A DNA stretch of 64,000 bases from Bacilliculturomica massiliensis (GTDB lineage Bacteria; Bacillota; Clostridia; Peptostreptococcales; Anaerovoracaceae): contig NZ_LR027584.1 in the NCBI RefSeq assembly GCF_900605495.1, positions 17,307 to 81,306 on the forward strand, given 5' to 3'. Shown in pieces: positions 1 to 8,631 of this stretch (positions are counted from its first letter, which is position 1; each line of letters starts with the position of its first letter). Made by a program: the position numbers and the translations under genes. The notes under the pieces were generated by a model. That model did not search any database. It was not told where the DNA came from and was given only the letters and a program-made list of their open reading frames with translations.

Positions 1-199
1 GCCCTGCTTCCAGCGCAAAAACATCAGAGGGGTTGATGACGGAAAAGCGTCCGTCCCTGCGGATCTTTCCGTCCCCGGTCACACTTTTTTCCGCGTTCTC
101 CGGCACTTGCTTCATGCAGACCGCCGTTCGGATCGGCGGCGCGCAGCTCCTCCTTTCCTTCTTTTCCGGCTTCACGCCCTTTTTCCACTCACCCATCAT
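1..199 (-). CDS. etfB: Electron transfer flavoprotein beta subunit, N-terminal fragment
   Basis: Only the first ~66 codons are inside the window; the gene runs off the left edge. The family signature is the VCMKQVP stretch followed about 25 residues later by INPSDVFALEAG, matching the EtfB opening (VCVKQVP ... INPxDxxALE). The ATG at 199 follows the stop of the FGGY kinase by 2 bases, and the ribosome binding site lies inside the kinase's last codons. This start adds about 24 basic residues before the usual EtfB start, so the true start could be internal. EtfB with EtfA passes electrons from flavin dehydrogenases. As the last visible gene of the operon it probably takes electrons from the FAD oxidase at 8632-10047, as in clostridial lactate dehydrogenase-Etf complexes (inference). 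Confidence 0.75.
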   Translation of the reverse strand, partial: MMGEWKKGVKPEKKERRSCAPPIRTAVCMKQVPENAEKSVTGDGKIRRDGRFSVINPSDVFALEAG

Positions 200-201
200 C
201 C

Positions 202-1686
202 TTACCGCTCCATATCCGTGTAGATCTCCGCCAACGCGTCGTGGATCCTCTTGTATATTTCAAAACCCCGCTGATAACGTTTGAAATTTTGCGAGTCCGG
301 CCTGACTACTGTCTCTGTCTCCACGCATTTTTCAACGCTCTCTTCGTAGGAGCTGAAAATGCCCGACGCCACGCCGGCCAGCATGGCGGAACCCAGGGAT
401 GAATCGTTGTTTTTTGTCTTGATCATTTCGATCCCAAGCACATCGCTGACGATCTGCCTCCAGAGAGCGCTCTTTGCGCCGCCGCCGATGATGACTGCCT
501 GACTGATATCCAGACCTTCGCGCTCAATGACCTGATAGCAGTCTTTCAGGGAATAGGCGACCCCTTCCAGTAGCGCTCTCGTAAAATGCCCCCTGGTGTG
601 AAAGGATCGGATCCCGGTGAAACTGCCACGCAGACTTGCATCAAAATAGGGAGTCAGTTCACCCTGCAGATAAGGGTGGAAGTACAGGCCGCCGCTCAGC
701 GGCGGTATTTCCGCAGCCGCCCGGTTCATCCGTTCATAGGCGCCTTCCTCCGCTTTTCCGAAAACGTCCCGATACCAGCGATATGACGATGCACAGGATT
801 TGGTCCCTGTACCGGGATACCACAGCCCGGGAATGATATGCTGATAATTCACCAGCCGCCGGTTGTCCAGCGCCCGGTCCGTGACCGGGCAGATCCTGCC
901 TGCCGTGGCCAGCTTGACAGTCATCTGTCCGGTGTGGACTGCACCGTTGGCGTAGATCTCCATCACCGTATCTGTGGATCCTGCAATGACCTTGGTGCCC
1001 GGCCAAAGACCTGCCTCCTGACATGCCTTTTCCCCGATGGGACTGAGGATCTCCAGAGGTTCTACGATCTGCGGAAGCATTCCTCTGCGAACGCCTGCCA
1101 GCGCACACAGCTCTTCCGACCAGCACCGGTTCGGCACGTCCATCAGCATGGAACCCATGGCCTCTACGCGGTCTGTGACAAAGTCTCCCGTCAGCCGGTA
1201 TCGCACGTAATCCTTGACGAACATGATCCTGTGTATTTTTCTGAAGTTCTCCTGCTCGTTCTCCCTCAGCCACATGAGCTGAGGAAGAGTCCACATCTCG
1301 TTGGGCACATTGTAAGAAAGCGCATAGATCTTTTCTTCCCGGCATTCTCTGAGAAAGGCCGCTTCTCTGCGGCTTCTGGTGTCCGTCCAGTAGATCGACG
1401 GCCGGATCACTCTGTCCTCTTCATCTAACAACACCGCCGTGTGCGTGGCTGCGTCAAGACAGATGCAGACGATATCCTCCGGGGCTGCCATGCCCTTTTT
1501 CATGACATCCCTGACGTTTTGTACAAACGCCTGGTAGGCGTCCTCCGGATCCTGCTCTGCCCAGCCATTCTGCGGATAATTTGTCGGATATTCTCTCGCC
1601 GCGACAGCTGCGATCTGTCCCTCCTGCGTGAGCAGGGTGGCCTTGGCGGATCCTCCGCCAAAGTCAGCTCCGATCAGGTATTTCAT
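202..1686 (-). CDS. FGGY-family carbohydrate kinase (xylulokinase-like)
   Basis: A 494-residue kinase of usual FGGY length. It opens with the phosphate-binding IGADFGGGSAKA segment, carries the catalytic aspartate in GSTD (about D239) and ends with the GGGAKSALWRQ adenosine motif near residue 405. The ATG at 1686 is chosen because GGGAGGGGG precedes it by about 7 bases; a longer reading frame runs into the upstream gene. The family phosphorylates sugars, polyols or related compounds with ATP in the cytosol. It sits 28 bases after a class III aminotransferase in the TRAP/FAD oxidase operon, so its substrate is probably an intermediate of that pathway rather than xylulose. No isomerase or aldolase is next to it. 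The family call is firm; the substrate is unknown. Confidence 0.9.
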   Translation of the reverse strand: MKYLIGADFGGGSAKATLLTQEGQIAAVAAREYPTNYPQNGWAEQDPEDAYQAFVQNVRDVMKKGMAAPEDIVCICLDAATHTAVLLDEEDRVIRPSIYWTDTRSRREAAFLRECREEKIYALSYNVPNEMWTLPQLMWLRENEQENFRKIHRIMFVKDYVRYRLTGDFVTDRVEAMGSMLMDVPNRCWSEELCALAGVRRGMLPQIVEPLEILSPIGEKACQEAGLWPGTKVIAGSTDTVMEIYANGAVHTGQMTVKLATAGRICPVTDRALDNRRLVNYQHIIPGLWYPGTGTKSCASSYRWYRDVFGKAEEGAYERMNRAAAEIPPLSGGLYFHPYLQGELTPYFDASLRGSFTGIRSFHTRGHFTRALLEGVAYSLKDCYQVIEREGLDISQAVIIGGGAKSALWRQIVSDVLGIEMIKTKNNDSSLGSAMLAGVASGIFSSYEESVEKCVETETVVRPDSQNFKRYQRGFEIYKRIHDALAEIYTDMER

Positions 1687-1714
1687 GAGTTTTCCCCCTC
1701 CCTGCCTGTCTGCT

Positions 1715-3139
1715 TCAGTCTTCGTAGGGAGGCATTTCCGCGTCTGCCTCCAACACCGCTTCCGCGTAAGCCTCCATTCCTTCCTCCAGCGCATCCTCGG
1801 GAATGGTCAGCGGCGGAGTCAGCTTCATGGTGATGCCGGCGCCTACAGCTGCGTAGAACATGAGCCCCTTCTCCACACATTTTTTTGTGACCTCCAGCGC
1901 AAATTCAGGCTGCCCTTTTTTCGTCTTCGGATCTGCAAAGGTGCAGGCCCAGGCCAGTCCCAGGCCGCCCACGTAGCTGATCCTGTCCGGTACCTGTTCC
2001 TTCAACGCCTTCAGATGCCGTTCTATGATCCTGCCCTTCTCTGCTGCGGCCTCGTCCAGTCTTTGTTCCTTCATATAGCGGATGTTTGCGGCAGCAGCGG
2101 CGGCCGCCACCGGACTGCCGGAATGGGTGGATGTCATGGTATTAGGTGCGTACATGTCCATGATCTCCCTGCGGGCAAACACGCAGGACATGGGCAGAGC
2201 CCCGCTCAGGCCTTTTGCCGCGGTGATGATGTCGGGAAGAATGCCGTAGTGCTGAAATGCGAACCATTTCCCCGTACGGCAGAAACCGGTCTGGATCTCG
2301 TCCATGATCAGCAGAATATCATACTGATCGCAGAATTGCCGAAGTTTCCTGGCGTAACTTTTGGGAATGGGGTAGCACTGTATGCCGTTGTACGCTTCTA
2401 TGACGATCCCTGCGATGTTTTCATATTTGACTCCGTGGGCGTCGATGGTCTCAAGCAGCGTGGAAAACATCTTATCTTCGTCGAAATCAGGGCTGCTCTC
2501 ATCGGCCCAGTGATGCTCATAGCCATTGGGCCAGGGGGCCTGAAACACATCCCTGTCCAGGTTGCCGATCCAGTCCTTCAGACTGTCCATTCCGCCTACC
2601 AGCTGAGAAGCAAGCGTTCTGCCGTGGAATGCGCTCTCATAGGAGACGATGACCTTCTTCTCCGGCCCGCCCTTCTGCTTTCCGTAAGTTCTGGCCAGTT
2701 TGAAGGCGCATTCCACCGCCTCCGTTCCGGCGCTGAGCATAAAGACCTTTGCCTCAGGGATAGGACAGACGCCTACCAGCTCTTTCGCCGCTTCCACCCG
2801 CTCTGCTGTGGGAAAGGCGTAGGACGCAAGCAGCGGTTTGTCTGTCATCCGCCGGATCGCGTCGATCAGTTCCTGATTTCCGTGGCCGGAATTGGTGATC
2901 ATGACAGCGGATGAAAAATCAATAAACCGATTGCCGTACGGGTCGCAGATCTTATAGCCGTCCTCCGTGTGGTCCCACACGATCAGCGGCTGTCCCGCCA
3001 TGGCCCTGGGTTCGTATTTCTGCATTTCCTCCAGCAGCGGAAAAGATCCGGGGACGGGGATAGGCGTACAGATCCGCCTGTTTGCCGTCTCGATGTGCTT
3101 TACATTTCTGGCCTCCATTTCAAAGCCTCTGCCGTTCAT
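1715..3139 (-). CDS. Class III aminotransferase (omega-amino/GABA-type)
   Basis: 474 residues with the fold-type I layout of class III aminotransferases: AGTEAVE phosphate-binding loop (about 137-143), the DE pair of LIMDEIQTG (D280) that holds the pyridine nitrogen, and the PLP lysine in AAKGLSG (K309). The family moves amino groups between an omega- or alpha-amine and an oxo acid. The start at 3139 has AAGGAGGT upstream. It lies between a second class III aminotransferase (40 bases upstream) and the FGGY kinase, all in the same operon. The two aminotransferases are clearly different sequences, so they are not a recent duplication. Taurine-, beta-alanine- or GABA-like substrates are possible, but none can be chosen from sequence. 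Confidence 0.88.
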   Translation of the reverse strand: MNGRGFEMEARNVKHIETANRRICTPIPVPGSFPLLEEMQKYEPRAMAGQPLIVWDHTEDGYKICDPYGNRFIDFSSAVMITNSGHGNQELIDAIRRMTDKPLLASYAFPTAERVEAAKELVGVCPIPEAKVFMLSAGTEAVECAFKLARTYGKQKGGPEKKVIVSYESAFHGRTLASQLVGGMDSLKDWIGNLDRDVFQAPWPNGYEHHWADESSPDFDEDKMFSTLLETIDAHGVKYENIAGIVIEAYNGIQCYPIPKSYARKLRQFCDQYDILLIMDEIQTGFCRTGKWFAFQHYGILPDIITAAKGLSGALPMSCVFARREIMDMYAPNTMTSTHSGSPVAAAAAAANIRYMKEQRLDEAAAEKGRIIERHLKALKEQVPDRISYVGGLGLAWACTFADPKTKKGQPEFALEVTKKCVEKGLMFYAAVGAGITMKLTPPLTIPEDALEEGMEAYAEAVLEADAEMPPYED

Positions 3140-3180
3140 AAAGATACCTCCTTCTTCTCCGGGCACTGCAGTCCGGCGTT

Positions 3181-4500
3181 TTACCTGATCCTCTTGAAGA
3201 TCTTGTCGATTCTGTCCAGTGTAAAATCGATATCCTCGGCGCTGTGGGCGATGCCGAATCCGTTGTGAGCCGGTACGGGACTGGTCCCGTAATTGTGGAA
3301 ATAGATCCCTTCCTCCAGGGCTCCTGTCAGAAAACGGCCGTTCAGGTCCGCATCAAATTTTTTCTTTACGGTCCTCCAGTTAAAGTCATCCTCCGGGTCC
3401 TCCACACCGAAGTAGAGGCCGAACCGCGCTCCCACGCCTCTCACATGACCCTTGATGCCGTGTTTCTTCATCAGACTGTCGATCCCGCTGTAAAGGGCGT
3501 TGCCGATCGATTCCAGACGGTCGTAAAAATCCGGCTCCTGGACCATCTTTGCGCATTCCAGGGCCGCCATCACAGACATGAGCGCTCCGGAATAGGTGCC
3601 GCTCACTCCCGCCGGCCCTGTGGGGCCGCCCATTTCCATGATCTCTTTTTTTCCCGCCACCGCCGCGATGGGAAAACCGCCGCCTATGGCCTTTGCCAGC
3701 GTAGTCAGATCCGGCGTCACGCCGTAGTAAGCCTGAGCGCTGCCTGGCCGCATACGGTAGCCGCAGATCACTTCGTCGAAGATCAATACGATTCCCTCGG
3801 CGCTGCAGAGACTGCGGACTTTTTCGAGGTATTCTTTCTTTGCCGGATAGCAGCCGCAGTTATAAGAGATCGGCTCCATGATGACAGCCGCCGTTTTTCC
3901 CCTGCAGCGTTCCACCACCCGTTCCAGCGCTTCGAAGTCATTGAACTCCACGTTCTTTACCACATCTCCGAAGCACGCGGGGATCCCCGCTCCGTCGGGC
4001 ACGTTGCGGATCTCTCCCACGCTGTCCATGTCGCCTTCTCCATTGTGGTTGTACCAGAGCAGCTCATGCATTCCGTGAAAATGGCCTTCGAACCGGATCA
4101 CGATCTCTTTTCCCGTGTAGGCCCTGGCCAGACGCAGCGCCGACAGGGTGGCCTCGCTTCCCGTATTTACCAGACGCACCCGCTCCGCGCAGGGGATGAT
4201 CCTGCACAGCTGTCTTGCCAGTTCAATGGTCTCCTGTGTATCGTATCCCCAGAAAAATCCCCGTTCCATGGCCTCCAGGGCCGCCTTTTTCAGCCTGGGA
4301 TTCTTATAGCCGAACAGCGCCGGGCCGGCGGAAGAATGATAGTCGATATATCGCTTTCCTTCCGCGTCGTAGAGGTAAGCGCCCTCGCAGCGGTCCATGT
4401 AAAGGGGTTGGCCCAGCGTAGCGTTGAAACGCCCTCCCGCAGAACCTCCTCCCACCATATATTTCTGCGCTTCCAGATACATCTCTTTTTGAATTCCCAT
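3181..4500 (-). CDS. Class III aminotransferase, glutamate-1-semialdehyde aminomutase-like
   Basis: 439 residues. NTGSEAT (about 112-118), IFDEV (D242) and LAKAIGGGFP (PLP lysine K270) mark the glutamate-1-semialdehyde-like branch of class III enzymes. The start at 4500 follows GGGAGGTAGATCGC. It begins 40 bases after the TRAP large permease gene. No other tetrapyrrole biosynthesis gene is visible in the window, so a catabolic role on the imported substrate is more likely than hemL function (inference). Two dissimilar aminotransferases in one operon suggest either two sequential amino transfers or an aminomutase plus an aminotransferase. Confidence 0.88.
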   Translation of the reverse strand: MGIQKEMYLEAQKYMVGGGSAGGRFNATLGQPLYMDRCEGAYLYDAEGKRYIDYHSSAGPALFGYKNPRLKKAALEAMERGFFWGYDTQETIELARQLCRIIPCAERVRLVNTGSEATLSALRLARAYTGKEIVIRFEGHFHGMHELLWYNHNGEGDMDSVGEIRNVPDGAGIPACFGDVVKNVEFNDFEALERVVERCRGKTAAVIMEPISYNCGCYPAKKEYLEKVRSLCSAEGIVLIFDEVICGYRMRPGSAQAYYGVTPDLTTLAKAIGGGFPIAAVAGKKEIMEMGGPTGPAGVSGTYSGALMSVMAALECAKMVQEPDFYDRLESIGNALYSGIDSLMKKHGIKGHVRGVGARFGLYFGVEDPEDDFNWRTVKKKFDADLNGRFLTGALEEGIYFHNYGTSPVPAHNGFGIAHSAEDIDFTLDRIDKIFKRIR

Positions 4501-4540
4501 GCGATCTACCTCCCAACATATTTTGTGATGCCGCCATAGA

Positions 4541-5818
4541 TCAGCGGATCAGCAGGTTCGGCAAAAATGACGTGAGCCCTGGAACGAAAGCCGCTGTCAG
4601 GATCACCGCTACAATGATTCCCACTACCACCAGCAGATACGGTATGATCTCCTGGATCTTCGCCTTTGCGATGGTCATGGACAGAAACAGATAAATTCCC
4701 ACAGGCGGCGTCAGACCGCCCAGCACGGTACACAGGCAGAACATAACGCCAAACTGCGTCATATTGGCCCCCATACTTTCCAGCAGCGGATAGACGATGG
4801 GAAGAATGATCGGCATGGCCGCCAGGCTCTCCATAAAGCAGCCCACAAAGATCATAAAGCCGGCGGTCAACAACATGATCATGGTGGTGCTGTCCGTCAG
4901 TGAGAGGATGAAACTGCAGATCGTATCCCCTACGTTGGCCAGGGAAAAGATGTAGCCGTAGATGGTGGAAGCGCCGATGATCATCATGACCTGACAGGTA
5001 TTTTCCGTGGCTTTTTTGAACAGAGGGATGATATCCTTCCACTTCAGCTCTTTATACACGAATGCACCGACGATCAGCCCGTAAATGCAGGCGATGACGC
5101 CGGCCTCCGTGGCGGTAAAGATGCCGAAAATGACGCCGCCGATCACAATAAACGGCATGATCAGTCCCCAGATAGAATCCTTAAAGGATCTCCACACCGT
5201 TCCCAGATCGAATTTCCCTCCGTAATCGATTCCGTTTACCCTCGCGTAGACATGGCAAAATACCATGAGACACAACCCGATCAGCATGCCGGGCAGTATG
5301 CCGCCCATGAACATCCTTCCCACGGACAGGCCTGTGATGGAAGCGAAGACGATCATATCGACGCTGGGAGGAATGACAGGCCCCAGGGATCCGGCCCCGC
5401 TGATGAGCGCGGCCACAAACCCAGGTCTATATCCCTTCTCCTTCATCGCCGGCGCCGTCAGACCGCCGATGGCGCTGACCGCCGCCGCGCCCGATCCCGA
5501 GATCCCGGCAAAGATCATGTTGGCCGCCACGCAGACGATGCTGAGTCCGCCGCGCAGCCAGGAGAACAGAGAGGATGCAAATCCTACGATCCGCTTGGAA
5601 ATGCCCGCTTTGTCCATGATCGCGCCGCCCAGAATGAAAAGCGGCACGGCCATAAGCGAAAAGGAGTTCACACCGCTGATGAGCCTCTGCACGATGATGA
5701 ACAGATCCAGATCCGTTCCGAAATAAATGGCCAGAAAGCCGGAAAGGCCGATGGCGAAGCAGATAGGAACACCCAGAATGATCATCACGATCAGCGATAT
5801 CACAACGATCGCGATCAT
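4541..5818 (-). CDS. dctM: TRAP transporter large permease (DctM)
   Basis: 425 residues, almost wholly hydrophobic with about 12 membrane segments, typical of DctM. It contains the family stretches SGSGAAAVSAIGG and SAGSLGPVIPPS-type loop (AGSLGPVIPPSVDM). It is the ion-driven channel subunit of a tripartite ATP-independent periplasmic transporter in the cytoplasmic membrane. Its ATG overlaps the stop of dctQ by 4 bases (ATGA), the usual coupling of Q and M subunits. TRAP systems import carboxylates, sulfonates and sugar acids, which limits the class of operon substrate. Confidence 0.95.
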   Translation of the reverse strand: MIAIVVISLIVMIILGVPICFAIGLSGFLAIYFGTDLDLFIIVQRLISGVNSFSLMAVPLFILGGAIMDKAGISKRIVGFASSLFSWLRGGLSIVCVAANMIFAGISGSGAAAVSAIGGLTAPAMKEKGYRPGFVAALISGAGSLGPVIPPSVDMIVFASITGLSVGRMFMGGILPGMLIGLCLMVFCHVYARVNGIDYGGKFDLGTVWRSFKDSIWGLIMPFIVIGGVIFGIFTATEAGVIACIYGLIVGAFVYKELKWKDIIPLFKKATENTCQVMMIIGASTIYGYIFSLANVGDTICSFILSLTDSTTMIMLLTAGFMIFVGCFMESLAAMPIILPIVYPLLESMGANMTQFGVMFCLCTVLGGLTPPVGIYLFLSMTIAKAKIQEIIPYLLVVVGIIVAVILTAAFVPGLTSFLPNLLIR

Positions 5819-6312
5819 TTTGCCTCACCTCCTTCTTTGATCCTCCATGCATGGTAAGGGATGGCGCTGGCAAAGGACAGCAGCATGGATACCGCCCCCA
5901 CCGGAAAGGACAGATAGACAATGGAATAGGAGATCCCCACCGCAGAAGAATAGGAGCTTCCCATTTTCATCACCAGCTCAACGGACGCGGGCAGCAGCAG
6001 CACCAGAAATGACGCGGCCACCAGCCTGGTGATCACATAAAGCACGAACTTGATCGTTCTGTTCTTCAATATGCTCTGCAAAATATCGATGGAAACGTGC
6101 CCATCCACCCGGATCGTCAGGGATGATCCGATAAAGACCATCCAGATACAGATAAATCTCATCGCTTCTTCCGCCCAGGTCAGGGAGTCGTTCAGGACAT
6201 AGCGGCAGAAGACATTCAGGCCCCCGATGGCGATGATCAGCGCGAACAGAATGGCGCATACATACGTCTGGATGTCCGTCAGGGCCTTGTCCAGCCTCTT
6301 CAATAACATCAT
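5815..6312 (-). CDS. dctQ: TRAP transporter small permease (DctQ)
   Basis: 165 residues with four predicted membrane helices and the DctQ pattern of WAEEAMRF after the second helix (residues ~50-60). The start at 6312 (MMLLKR) is preceded by AAGGAGGTG with 10-base spacing; a longer frame reaching 6384 overlaps the dctP stop and lacks a site of its own. It joins the binding protein and DctM in the membrane complex. It lies between dctP (72 bases upstream) and dctM (4-base overlap). Confidence 0.92.
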   Translation of the reverse strand: MMLLKRLDKALTDIQTYVCAILFALIIAIGGLNVFCRYVLNDSLTWAEEAMRFICIWMVFIGSSLTIRVDGHVSIDILQSILKNRTIKFVLYVITRLVAASFLVLLLPASVELVMKMGSSYSSAVGISYSIVYLSFPVGAVSMLLSFASAIPYHAWRIKEGGEAK

Positions 6313-6383
6313 ATAGGAAAACACCTCCTTCAGAGGGATGCGGCGCGGGACGCCGGAAAACAGCCGGCATCCCGCATTCCACA

Positions 6384-7433
6384 TTATTTACCGCTGCCCG
6401 CCTCCTTCAATTTACCGATCAGATCTCCCAGACCGTAGTCCTCCGCATACTGATCGTAAATGGGCTGCTGCGACGCTACCATTTTTTCGTATTCGCCGTC
6501 CTCCAGTTTGTTTACCTCCACGCCGGCCGCCTCCATCACGTCTACGGCCTCATCGTCGGCGGTCTTCCTGGCCTTCACCTGCTCTTCCTGCACTTCCGCG
6601 CCCACCTTCAGTATGACCGACCGGTACTCTTCCGGGATCGTCTGCCATTTCTCTTCGTTGACGGCGACGATATTGATAGAACTGATATGCCCGGTCAGCG
6701 AGTAGTATTTGGTGATCTCCTGAAGATTGGAGTCCACGATCGTACATGCATCCACTTCCGCTCCTTCGACTACGCCCTGAGAGATGGCCGTATAGACATC
6801 GCCCCAGGGAGTCGTGGTGGGATTTGCGCCCAGGTTCTTCCAGGTGTCTACGAACAGCGATACCTCCGGCACGCGGATCTTTACGCCCTTGCAGTCTTCC
6901 AGCGTATAGATGGGCTTCGTCTTCATGATCGCGTTTCGGATCGATCCAGAGAAGGAAAAAATGGGACGGACGCCGCTGGGCACCATCATATCGGTCCCCT
7001 CCTGCAGCACCAGTTCTCTCATTATCGCCGCCTGACCGTCAAGATCGGAGCACAGGAACGGCAGTCCGAAAACGCCCAATTCCGGTTTATTGATAGCGTT
7101 CGCCCAGGATGAACCTTCGCCGAAGGCCATGTCGGTGGTGCCCAGTACCACCTGCTGCATGGTCTCCGCCTCGGAGCCCAGCTGACTGTTGGGAAAGATC
7201 GTGATCGTCACTCCGCCTTCCGTCTCCTCCTCCACACGTTTTTTGAATTCCTGGAAATACTGATCTTCGTTGCTGTTTGTGGAATAGATATGTGCCAGTT
7301 TCAGTTCGATGGTTTCCGCGCCATCCCCTGCGTCCTGACCGCCGCCCGCCGACCCTCTGGCTCCGCAACCTGTTACCATAGACATCAGCGCTGCCATCGT
7401 CAGACATACTGCTGTTCGCAAAAACTTTTTCAT
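6384..7433 (-). CDS. dctP: TRAP transporter substrate-binding lipoprotein (DctP)
   Basis: 349 residues. A lipoprotein signal peptide ends in the lipobox VTGC (C23), followed by a Gly/Ala/Asp linker and the DctP fold beginning LKLAHIYSTNS. FPNSQLGSEAETMQQV is the family's conserved strand-helix region. GGGAGGAATTCT precedes the ATG. The protein is anchored outside the membrane and delivers substrate to DctQM. The arginine that normally pairs with a substrate carboxylate is likely the one in KGVKIRVPEVSLF (about residue 180), which fits an acidic substrate; identity cannot be read further. Confidence 0.93.
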   Translation of the reverse strand: MKKFLRTAVCLTMAALMSMVTGCGARGSAGGGQDAGDGAETIELKLAHIYSTNSNEDQYFQEFKKRVEEETEGGVTITIFPNSQLGSEAETMQQVVLGTTDMAFGEGSSWANAINKPELGVFGLPFLCSDLDGQAAIMRELVLQEGTDMMVPSGVRPIFSFSGSIRNAIMKTKPIYTLEDCKGVKIRVPEVSLFVDTWKNLGANPTTTPWGDVYTAISQGVVEGAEVDACTIVDSNLQEITKYYSLTGHISSINIVAVNEEKWQTIPEEYRSVILKVGAEVQEEQVKARKTADDEAVDVMEAAGVEVNKLEDGEYEKMVASQQPIYDQYAEDYGLGDLIGKLKEAGSGK

Positions 7434-7499
7434 AGAATTCCTCCCGTCTGCCGAACCTCAGCGAGCGCTGCATACGCCCGCGTTCTGTCCGGGCTTTGT

Positions 7500-8603
7500 T
7501 CATTCGCTGCACCGTATCCTCTCGTTCAGAAATACAAAAATATCCTTTACCTCTGCCGTCCCGCTGCCTCCCCGAAGCACGGACAGACAGCCCGGACACG
7601 CCGTCAGGATCGATCCGGCGCCGATGCGGTCCGCGTCGGCCCGTCTCCCTGAAGCGGTCTGCTCCGCCAGACGGGGCGAATGGGACGCCAGTACCGTACC
7701 GCCGCAGCACTTGGTGATCTTCCTGCTCTGTATCATTTCCCTCAGCTCGCAGCCCATGGCCGCAATGATGTCCCTGGCCGCTTCCGTTTCATCCAGATCT
7801 CTGGCAAGACGGCAGGGGTCGTGGAAGGTCACGGGGCCTTCCATATCCGCCCTCTCAGCTTTTACTTTCCCCGACTTCAGGAGCTCCGCCGCAAAAACCG
7901 TGGCCGTCACCACCTCCGCAGAGAGCTCCAATCCCCAGGCAGGATACTCCTGCCTGAACATGCGGGCGGAGGAAGGATTCAGCACCACGACCCGCTCTGC
8001 CCCGCTGCCGTTGATCGCCTCTGCACATCTCACGGCAGTACGCTTCACTTCCGCAGTCTCGCCGATCAGATCAAACAGCTCGTTACCGTCGGCGGGCTCT
8101 TCCTCGAACATCAGATAGGAGACCCCTGCTTTTTCCAGTATCTCTCCGAAAGCATCCGCCATCTCCCTGTTTTTCTCAGACAGCCGGGCTCCCCTAAAGA
8201 ACAGCGTGTCCGCAGTACCCGCGGCCCCGGCGCTTCTCACCTCCCGGACTGCCGCTGCACCGGGTGCATCTCCTGCTTTTAAATGATCGCCGATCACATC
8301 GGAGATTTCCCTAGGAGCCAGTCCGCCGGAAGCGATATTTCTTCTCGCCTCCCTGATAAAAACTGGCGGTTCATAGCCTGTCTCACAGGAAGACGCGCAT
8401 GCGCCGCACAGGCAGCACTGAAACATATCCTCCGCGTATTCCCCCATCAGTTCCCTTCCTTTTTGTTCCATATCCAGCAGCAGCGCTTTTGCTCTGGGCG
8501 TATTCGCCTCCCTCCCTGTGACCAGCCCCACCGGACAGAGATGCCTGCACATCCAGCAAAACCGGCAGGCCCTGATTGTATCCATTGCCTTTCCAGATAA
8601 CAT
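7500..8603 (-). CDS. Fe-S cluster protein with two CCG domains (GlcF/LutA-like)
   Basis: 367 residues. Two [4Fe-4S] motifs stand at the N-terminus (C13-C16-C19-C23 and C63-C66-C69-C73). The C-terminal half holds the cysteine-rich HDPCRLARD and KCCGG motifs of the CCG domain. The start at 8603 has AAAGGAGGG upstream. Such proteins partner FAD-linked 2-hydroxyacid oxidases (glycolate oxidase GlcDF, anaerobic glycerol-3-phosphate dehydrogenase GlpC, LutA) and carry electrons away. It follows the FAD oxidase by 28 bases, so the two very likely form one enzyme that feeds Etf. Confidence 0.9.
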   Translation of the reverse strand: MLSGKAMDTIRACRFCWMCRHLCPVGLVTGREANTPRAKALLLDMEQKGRELMGEYAEDMFQCCLCGACASSCETGYEPPVFIREARRNIASGGLAPREISDVIGDHLKAGDAPGAAAVREVRSAGAAGTADTLFFRGARLSEKNREMADAFGEILEKAGVSYLMFEEEPADGNELFDLIGETAEVKRTAVRCAEAINGSGAERVVVLNPSSARMFRQEYPAWGLELSAEVVTATVFAAELLKSGKVKAERADMEGPVTFHDPCRLARDLDETEAARDIIAAMGCELREMIQSRKITKCCGGTVLASHSPRLAEQTASGRRADADRIGAGSILTACPGCLSVLRGGSGTAEVKDIFVFLNERIRCSE

Positions 8604-8631
8604 TTTCTTTCCCTCCTTTCCTCGCAATGTC